Positions 58,507 to 64,000 of a DNA stretch of 64,000 nt are shown piece after piece. This DNA comes from Armatimonadetes bacterium UBA1398. Its GTDB lineage: Bacteria > Armatimonadota > Zipacnadia > UBA1398. Every line of letters starts with the position of its first letter. The first letter of the stretch is position 1. The stretch spans positions 221,329 through 285,328 of the forward strand of contig DBQI01000065.1 in assembly GCA_002305165.1 (NCBI GenBank). The letters run 5' to 3'. The notes under the pieces were generated by a model. It was not told where the DNA came from. It did not search any database and worked only from the letters and a program-made list of their open reading frames with translations. The translations under genes were made by a program, and so were the position numbers.

Positions 58507-60018
58507 ATGCCGGACATCCTCGCTCTAGTAATGGACTGCGGCTCCACGAACATCACTGTGAGCGCCGTTGACAGCGCCGGCCGTATCGTCGGGTCAGCGA
58601 CCCGTGCCAACGGACCGGAGCCCGATGAATCCGGACGACCGAGTTGGTTCGTCTGGGACCTGGACCGAATCATGGAGCGCATTGGCGAGGCGTCGCGCGA
58701 GGCCACCGCTAACCTCGGCGATGCCCAGATCGTGGCGCTGGCCGTGACGACGTGGGGAGCCGACGGGGCTCCGGTTGACGGGGCAGGGCAGCTCACCCAC
58801 CCCATCGTCTCATGGCAGTGTGGCCGCACTGAGGACTTGGCCGCGTCCTTCGCCAGCATCCACGATCCGTATGAGGCCTACCGGGTGACGGGGTACCAGG
58901 TGTTGCCGTTCAATACCCTGCTGAAGCTCATTTGGCTGCGCCGCAACGTCCCCGGCGCGCTCGACCGGGCGGAGACGTTCATGATGATGCCAGGCCTCAT
59001 CTCCCATCGGCTGACAGGCGAGGTCTCGATCGACGCCACGTCGGCCGGGACCACCATGGCTGTCGACCTGTCCCGTCGGTCCTGGGCGCCAGAGCTGCTC
59101 GCCCATGCCGACGTCGCCCCTGACCTGTTCCCACGCTGGGTCGAGCCGGGCGAGGTCATCGGCGGACTGACCTCCGCCGCGGCGACGGAACTGGGGCTGC
59201 CAGCTGGTATCCCCGTGGTCGCTGCCGGTCACGACACTCAGTTCGCCGCCGTGGGCTCTGGCGCCGCGCCCGGCGAGGCTGTTCTCAGCTCGGGAACGTG
59301 GGAGATCCTCATGGCCCGGACTGAATGCCCTGCGCTCACGCGAGAGCTGTTCGATGGAGGCCTCATCGTGGAACTCGATCCCGTTCCGGGGCTCACGAAC
59401 CCCCAGTTCCTGATGATGGGATCCGGCGCTCTGGAGTGGGTGCGCGAGCGACTCTACGACGACATTGGGGACCGGCGAGCCGCCTACCGTCAGATGATCG
59501 AGGAGGCGCAGTCGGTGCCTCCAGGCTGCGAGGGGCTGACGGCTCTGCCGCAGTTCCAGGCCGGCTCGGGGCCCAGCAAGCGCTACGGCACTGGCGGCGG
59601 CCTCCTCGGGCTGGATCTGCAGACCACGCGCGGCCAGATCTACCGTGCCATGCTGGAGGGCCTCGCCCTTCAACTCCGCCACGCTCTCGACATCCTGGGG
59701 CAGCTCCAGGCGTCCGACGTAGGCGCCGTACGCGTCGTGGGTGGCGGCTCCCGCAATGCTCTCTGGAATCAGATCCGCGCGGACGTCTGCGGCGTGCCGG
59801 TAGCCACCTTGGAGCAGAAGGAGGCCACGGTGATGGGGGCGGCGATCTTCGCTTTCCTCGGGGCCGGTGTGTTCGGCAGCATCGAGGAGGCGAGGTCAGC
59901 GGTCACCGTGGAGGCCAGCTACGAGCCCTCCGCGGACTCAGCGGCCTATCAGGAGCTGTACGGACGGTACTCCAACCTGCTTCCGTCGCTGCAGGACTAT
60001 TTCGGCGCCCAGCCGTGA
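58507..60018 (+). CDS. fucK: FGGY-family carbohydrate kinase, L-fuculokinase-like
   Basis: 503 residues; the ATG at 58507 (MPDILALVMDCGSTNITV) is eight nt after GAGAGG; the longer frame from 58453 adds an unlikely 18 residues. Similarity to FucK runs along the protein: VMDCGSTNITVSAVD, FVWDLDRIMERIGEA, AVTTWGADGAPVDGAGQLTHPIVSWQCGRT, FNTLLKLIWLRRN, LISHRLTGEVSIDATSAGTT, AGHDTQFAAVGSG (catalytic Asp), VLSSGTWEILMAR and VRVVGGGSRNALWNQI. It would phosphorylate L-fuculose (or rhamnulose/xylulose) for aldolase cleavage. No fucose isomerase or aldolase is next to it, although the TIM-barrel isomerase at 45 kb and the secreted glycosidases are compatible with deoxy-sugar use. Confidence 0.88.
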   Translation: MPDILALVMDCGSTNITVSAVDSAGRIVGSATRANGPEPDESGRPSWFVWDLDRIMERIGEASREATANLGDAQIVALAVTTWGADGAPVDGAGQLTHPIVSWQCGRTEDLAASFASIHDPYEAYRVTGYQVLPFNTLLKLIWLRRNVPGALDRAETFMMMPGLISHRLTGEVSIDATSAGTTMAVDLSRRSWAPELLAHADVAPDLFPRWVEPGEVIGGLTSAAATELGLPAGIPVVAAGHDTQFAAVGSGAAPGEAVLSSGTWEILMARTECPALTRELFDGGLIVELDPVPGLTNPQFLMMGSGALEWVRERLYDDIGDRRAAYRQMIEEAQSVPPGCEGLTALPQFQAGSGPSKRYGTGGGLLGLDLQTTRGQIYRAMLEGLALQLRHALDILGQLQASDVGAVRVVGGGSRNALWNQIRADVCGVPVATLEQKEATVMGAAIFAFLGAGVFGSIEEARSAVTVEASYEPSADSAAYQELYGRYSNLLPSLQDYFGAQP

Positions 60019-60101
60019 TTCGAGGCAGGCAGCAAGCAGTGGAGGGCGAATGGCTAGGAGCGCCGGAACACAGCCGGTGTCGTAGGAGGGAGACACAGAC
60101 A

Positions 60102-60602
60102 GTGAGCAGATACCAGAAGAGCATCGACCTGCTGAACGAGGCGATCCGCAGAGAGATTCACGCCAGCATCCAGTACATGTACTTCCACTTCCACGCGGAC
60201 GATCAGGGCTACGATCCCCTATCGCAGCTATTCAAGCGCATAGCCATCCAGGAGATGGTGCATGCGGAGCGCCTCGCCGAGAGAGTCCTCTATCTCAAGG
60301 GCGAGGTCACTATGGAGCTCTCCCAGCCGATCGAGTATGTGAACGCCCCGGCCACGATGCTAGTCTTCTCCAAGGAACTTGAGGACGCGGCTGTCGTCAT
60401 GTACAACGACTTCGCAAGGCAGTGCGGCGAGAACTCCGACGCTGCCTCCAAACGGCTATTCGAGGACCTCATCGGCGAGGAAGAGACCCACTTCGAGCAG
60501 TTCGATCTCCAGAATGAGCATCTCGAGAAGTACGGCGAGCAGTTCCTCGCCCTGCAGGGCATCGAGCGAAGCAAGTCCATGGGGGGATCCGGCGCGGCGT
60601 AG
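60102..60602 (+). CDS. bfr: Bacterioferritin (ferritin-like di-iron protein)
   Basis: 166 residues from GTG at 60102, 11 nt after GGAGGG; the frame continuing upstream to 59325 is antisense-free shadow of fucK. The four-helix di-iron ligands are visible: Glu in NEAIRREIHASIQY, Glu/His in QEMVHAERLAERV, Glu in FSKELEDAA, and Glu/His in LIGEEETHFEQFD. The Met of QEMVHAE aligns with the haem-ligand Met52 of E. coli Bfr, supporting the bacterioferritin rather than plain ferritin assignment. It would store iron and detoxify peroxide or ferrous iron. A hairpin terminator follows. Confidence 0.88.
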   Translation: MSRYQKSIDLLNEAIRREIHASIQYMYFHFHADDQGYDPLSQLFKRIAIQEMVHAERLAERVLYLKGEVTMELSQPIEYVNAPATMLVFSKELEDAAVVMYNDFARQCGENSDAASKRLFEDLIGEEETHFEQFDLQNEHLEKYGEQFLALQGIERSKSMGGSGAA

Positions 60603-60638
60603 GCTTCGATCGAGCGTCCCGCGCGCCAACCCACGCCA

Positions 60639-60676
60639 ACGGGCCCGAGGCGGCTGCATAGCCCACGGGCCCGTTC
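60639..60676 (+). terminator. Hairpin terminator after bacterioferritin
   Basis: Perfect 10-bp arms (AACGGGCCCG / CGGGCCCGTT) enclose an 18-nt loop with a small inner GGC/GCC pairing, 37 nt after the stop. Confidence 0.6.
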
Positions 60677-60735
60677 GTGGTTGTGGTCTGGTAGGCTCGC
60701 ATTGCGTCTGCACGGTCTGAGCGGGAGGTTGTTCC

Positions 60736-61842
60736 ATGGAATTCCAGCGCACATGGCACGGCGCGACCGTGGATGGCCACGTACACATGGGGCCGGTGGA
60801 TGAGGAGAGCGTGCTCTTAGACATCATGGGAGCGGCCGGCATCGGGCAAGCGGCCCTTGCCTCGATCCAGGATCCCCAGCGGGGCGCGGGCCTCGGCGGG
60901 CCCCTCATGATGAAGGCACGGCATCCGAGGCGGTTCTACGTCTTCGCGGGGCCCAACCACGCCCTCGCCTCAGCGCCGTCCGGAGCCGCGGTCCCATTGG
61001 CTGAGCAGGTGGGGAGGCTTCTTGCCGCAGGGTGCGATGGCATCAAGATGATCGATGGTAAGCCCACCTCCCGCCGAACGCTGAATGTCCCCGTCAGCGC
61101 CCCGTACTTCGCCGACTACTGGGAGGCGGTCGAGAGTCTCGATCTCCCACTCATATGGCACGTCGGCGATCCTGAGGAGTTCTGGGATCCCTCCCGTGCC
61201 CCGGGGTGGGCGGTGGAGCAGAACTGGTGCTACGGGCCGGAGGATGTCCCGCTGGAGCAGCTCTACGCAGAGGTGGATGAGGTGCTGGAACGCCATCCCC
61301 GGCTGAGGGTCTCTTTCGCCCACTTCTACTTCCTCTCCGCTGACCTTCGGCGCGCGGCACGTTTCCTGGACGCTCATCCCACCGTTCGCTTCGACCTCGC
61401 GCCGGGCATCGAGATGCTCTATAACACCTCACGCAATCCCGACGCCGCCCGTGACTTCTTCATCCGGTACTCCGACCGCATCATCTTTGGCACGGACATC
61501 TTCACGGAATTGACCGCCGCCGAGGCGCTTGCGAGAGCGGGTATCGTGCAGCGGTGGCTGGAGACGGAGGACGAGTTCCGGGTGCCGCCCGAAGCCGACT
61601 TCCTGCTCGGCCCTCCCACGGATGGGGTGATCCGAGGGCTAGCCCTGCCGGACGGCGTACTCGAGCGGATCTACCAGGGCAACTTCGCGGACCTAGCGGG
61701 CACAGAGCCGAGACCCATCGAACTGGCCGCCGCCGCTGACCTCTGTCACGCTATCGCGGGCGTCGCGGAGGCGCTCTCCGGTACGCCAGCATCCCAGACG
61801 GAGGCCGGATACGCTGCCCAGATGCTCGAAGCCATGGCCTGA
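60736..61842 (+). CDS. Amidohydrolase-2-family metal-dependent hydrolase
   Basis: 368 residues; the ATG follows GGGAGG at about 8 nt. It is a TIM-barrel amidohydrolase of the ACMSD/uronate-type branch: metal-site DGHVHMG at the N-terminus, GCDGIKMIDG, LPLIWHVGDPEEFWD (His), LRVSFAHFYF (His) and IIFGTDIF (catalytic Asp). Members hydrolyse or decarboxylate lactones, aromatic acids and related compounds. The substrate is unknown. It converges on the GH127 gene with 12 nt between stops. Confidence 0.85.
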   Translation: MEFQRTWHGATVDGHVHMGPVDEESVLLDIMGAAGIGQAALASIQDPQRGAGLGGPLMMKARHPRRFYVFAGPNHALASAPSGAAVPLAEQVGRLLAAGCDGIKMIDGKPTSRRTLNVPVSAPYFADYWEAVESLDLPLIWHVGDPEEFWDPSRAPGWAVEQNWCYGPEDVPLEQLYAEVDEVLERHPRLRVSFAHFYFLSADLRRAARFLDAHPTVRFDLAPGIEMLYNTSRNPDAARDFFIRYSDRIIFGTDIFTELTAAEALARAGIVQRWLETEDEFRVPPEADFLLGPPTDGVIRGLALPDGVLERIYQGNFADLAGTEPRPIELAAAADLCHAIAGVAEALSGTPASQTEAGYAAQMLEAMA

Positions 61843-61854
61843 CCGCTACGCCCG

Positions 61855-63795
61855 TCAGGGCCCGTCCGCGACCCACACGACCATGTCGGTCGGTCCACGG
61901 TTCGCGCTCGCGAAGTAGGGCACCGCGAGCAGCGGCTGCCTGGTGGCCCGGAGCGTCTCGTCAACCGGCGCGTAGAGCTCGCGCCAGTCCTCCTGCACGG
62001 AAAGGCCCGTCGCGCCCAGGACCATCACGCCGCCCAGGAGATCGCCCCGCCACTCCGCCGTCAGTGGCGCGGATCGGGGTAATGCGAGAGTCCTCGCTGC
62101 CCCCCCATTGTCGACGCCCTCAAGGCAGTAGACGAGCGGCCCACGGGTGAGCGCCACGCGCCCGCGGTCGGCCTCCACGCTGGGGTGGGCACGCACGCGC
62201 TGTGGGCCCATGGGTAGATGGAGGCGGACCTCGTCGCCCCGGCTCCATGTTCTGTGGATGCGGGCGTATCCGTCACCCAGGAGGCCGACCGCCGCGGGCT
62301 CGCCATTCACCAGCAGGGTGGCTCCGCGGGACCATCCCGGGATACGGACGCACAGGGAGAAGGTCACCTCCCTCTCGGGGTCTACGGTGATCCGAACATC
62401 CCCCTCCCACGGGTAGCGCGTGGTCTGGGTGACCTCCACCTCGGCGCCACCCACGCTCGTTCGTCCCGTGCTCCCGATGAACAGGTTCACGTAGAGGGTC
62501 TCCGGCCCCGTCGCGTAGATGTAGCCGGGTAGCGCGCCCATGGCCTTGACGAACATGGGCGGGCAGCAGGGGCATCCATGCCACGGCCAGCGGCTCGTCT
62601 CTGGCCCTCGCTCCAGGGGGTTCTCATAGAAGTACGAGTCGCCGGTCAGTGAAGTGCCTACGAGGATGCCGTTGTAGAGCGCACGCTCGAGCTCATCGGC
62701 GCAGCGTGCGTCGGCCGTGAGGAGGTTCAGGTTGTGGTGGAAGAAGGCGGCGCCTACCGCGGCGCAAGTCTCGAGGTAGCCGGAGTTAGGCAGGACGTAG
62801 TCGGGCCCGAATCCCTCATGGCCTGCGACAGCTCCCAGGCCGCCCGTGATGTACATGCGGCGGTAGACCATGTTGTCCCATAGCCGCATTGCCGCCGAGG
62901 CGTAGTCCTCTCGACCGTTGACCGCCCCGGCAGCCGCGAGACCGGCGAAGAGGAGGGTGGCCCGTACCGCGTGCCCCTCGACAGTATCCTGCTCGAGCAC
63001 CGGCTTGTGGTCCTGGCCGTAGGACTCGAAGGCCCGCCTACCCTCGGTGTTGCCTCGGTTTTCGATCCAGAACTCCGCGAGCTCCAGATAGCGCGCCTCG
63101 TCGATGGGAACCGGCATGGCCTCCTTGAGCTCCGGTCGCTCACGGAAGAGGAGGTAGAGCTTGACGAACGCTTCCTCGCCGATGGAGTGGCCAGGCACCA
63201 CGTTGGCCCGTGGCGGAGGCCCCATCGTGTGGCACATCGTATTGGCGAGTCGCGTAGCAATCTCCAGGAAACGGGTCTTGCCCGTGGCGCGCCAGTAGTG
63301 CACCGCGGCCTCAACCATCGCGCCAGCGTTGTAGAGATCGTGCTGCCAGTTGTCGTCGCCACCGTTCATGCCCCAGCGTTGATCCGGGCATACCATCTGG
63401 GTGTAGGTGTTCACATACCCACCCGGGTCCTGCGCCGCCGCGGAAGCAACACGCTCGATGATGGCGTCTATCCGCTCCTCGAGGGCTGGCTCGGCGTGCT
63501 GGATCATAAAGTCAGCGCTGCCGCGGATGGTCTCGTAGAGCAAGCCATCGTACCATGGCGGGCCACCATGCTCACTCGGAATGCCGTCACGCACATGGTC
63601 GAAGTTCGTCAGCGCACCATCGGCCTCGAGCTTGTTGAAGATGTCGGTCAGGGTCACCGTTCTCCAGACCTCGAGCTTCGGTGACCAGAAGGGATCGTCG
63701 ATGGTGACTCGCGGTAGGGGCACCGCCTGCAGGGGCAGCTCCGCGGACGGGGCGGTCAGGAGGAGCAGCAGCAGGTTCGTTGAGCAGGTGAGCAT
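61855..63795 (-). CDS. Secreted GH127-family (DUF1680) beta-L-arabinofuranosidase-like protein
   Basis: 646 residues from the ATG at 63795 with a short hydrophobic leader (MLTCSTNLLLLLLTAPSAELPL). The (alpha/alpha)6 barrel shows GH127 markers: VTIDDPFWSPKLEVWRTVTL, PPWYDGLLYETIRGSADF, QDHKPVLEQDTVEGHAVRATLL, the zinc-site GYLETCAAVGAAFF (Glu and Cys), and GCPCCPPMF containing the vicinal Cys pair of which one is the nucleophile. A C-terminal beta domain follows. In characterised members zinc-bound Cys attacks the arabinofuranoside. It likely releases L-arabinose or a related furanose. It is co-directional with the following partial Gfo/Idh/MocA gene upstream. Confidence 0.93.
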   Translation of the reverse strand: MLTCSTNLLLLLLTAPSAELPLQAVPLPRVTIDDPFWSPKLEVWRTVTLTDIFNKLEADGALTNFDHVRDGIPSEHGGPPWYDGLLYETIRGSADFMIQHAEPALEERIDAIIERVASAAAQDPGGYVNTYTQMVCPDQRWGMNGGDDNWQHDLYNAGAMVEAAVHYWRATGKTRFLEIATRLANTMCHTMGPPPRANVVPGHSIGEEAFVKLYLLFRERPELKEAMPVPIDEARYLELAEFWIENRGNTEGRRAFESYGQDHKPVLEQDTVEGHAVRATLLFAGLAAAGAVNGREDYASAAMRLWDNMVYRRMYITGGLGAVAGHEGFGPDYVLPNSGYLETCAAVGAAFFHHNLNLLTADARCADELERALYNGILVGTSLTGDSYFYENPLERGPETSRWPWHGCPCCPPMFVKAMGALPGYIYATGPETLYVNLFIGSTGRTSVGGAEVEVTQTTRYPWEGDVRITVDPEREVTFSLCVRIPGWSRGATLLVNGEPAAVGLLGDGYARIHRTWSRGDEVRLHLPMGPQRVRAHPSVEADRGRVALTRGPLVYCLEGVDNGGAARTLALPRSAPLTAEWRGDLLGGVMVLGATGLSVQEDWRELYAPVDETLRATRQPLLAVPYFASANRGPTDMVVWVADGP

Positions 63796-63828
63796 GGGTT
63801 GGGTACCCCTTTCGGGAGACGGCGGCGG

Positions 63829-64000
63829 CTAAGCGTCGATCGTGACTCGACCGCCCCGCGAGCTGCTGGCGGTGGCTCCGAAGACCATCGCCAGGGACTT
63901 GATGTTGTCATGGCACTCAGTCTGGGGCTTCTCTCCGGTGCGCAGAAACCGGAGCATCTCCACCAGGGCGCCATGCTGCCCCGCTGGCGCCTCGACCCGC
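63829..64000 (-). CDS. C-terminal part of a Gfo/Idh/MocA-family oxidoreductase (truncated by window edge)
   Basis: About 56 codons run in from the window edge to a TAG at 63831-63829. The visible peptide (GALVEMLRFLRTGEKPQTEC, then DNIKSLAMVFGATASSSRGGRVTIDA) has the family's final helix pattern 'fl..i..G..p.t...d...slamv.aa..Sa..g..v.i'. It lies 34 nt upstream of GH127 and is probably in the same operon, which fits oxidation of a released sugar. Confidence 0.75.
   Translation of the reverse strand, partial: RVEAPAGQHGALVEMLRFLRTGEKPQTECHDNIKSLAMVFGATASSSRGGRVTIDA

Overview
The window is about 64 kb of a high-GC bacterial chromosome, densely coded on both strands. I found no rRNA, tRNA, CRISPR array, insertion sequence or phage gene. 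The gene set suggests a free-living heterotroph, probably a metagenome-derived member of Armatimonadota or a neighbouring Terrabacteria lineage. It combines an H-X9-DG pseudopilin preceded by a tiny lipoprotein, many secreted glycosidase-like proteins with N-terminal signal peptides but no SusC/SusD, a UgpC/MalK-type ABC ATPase, an archaeal-length AhcY, RodA and FtsY. That placement is inference from gene content only.

Layout. 1-8.5 kb: tail of a Lys/Ala/Pro-rich protein, a large secreted alpha/beta-hydrolase, a sugar-ABC ATPase, TatC and a DEAH helicase with a C-terminal Cys cluster. 8.4-13.3 kb: a membrane-anchored WecG/TagA-type glycosyltransferase, AhcY, and two adjacent thymidylate-kinase-like proteins, the second with an altered P-loop. 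13.3-19.8 kb (minus strand): HEAT-repeat protein, Tat-exported Gfo/Idh/MocA protein, RsgA, DUF2905 protein and GlnA with a palindromic operator at its promoter. 19.8-24.8 kb (minus): GT39-like membrane glycosyltransferase, TPR protein and an ABC-2 exporter pair. 24.9-27.9 kb: a decayed glycosidase-like pseudogene, a TPR protein, a small ORF and a Prx6 peroxiredoxin.

28-31.2 kb: a four-gene operon made of a small coiled-coil protein, a NifX/MTH1175-like protein and two MinD/Mrp-type ATPases with ferredoxin inserts. It sits behind a consensus promoter embedded in overlapping dyads. This is one of the two most system-like loci here; the other is the paired kinase locus at 11.7-13.2 kb. 31.2-43.8 kb: Rpe, a sulfatase-superfamily protein and four large secreted carbohydrate-active proteins (GH36-like, GH123/DUF4091, six-hairpin, GH32-like). 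43.8-46.7 kb (minus): ThiL, a TIM-barrel sugar isomerase/epimerase, the pseudopilin and its lipoprotein. 46.9-58.3 kb (plus): CysS, two paralogous secreted proteins, a HAD hydrolase, a YHS lipoprotein, an ABC ATPase, RodA, two uncharacterised proteins, FtsY and a Lon-N-domain protein. 58.5-64 kb: L-fuculokinase-like FGGY kinase, bacterioferritin, amidohydrolase, GH127 and the end of another Gfo/Idh/MocA protein.

Taken together the region supports secreted plant or algal polysaccharide breakdown, sugar uptake and phosphorylation, Tat export, and an iron-sulfur/redox module. Start codons were chosen by Shine-Dalgarno spacing, signal peptides and family length, and several differ from the longest open frame.
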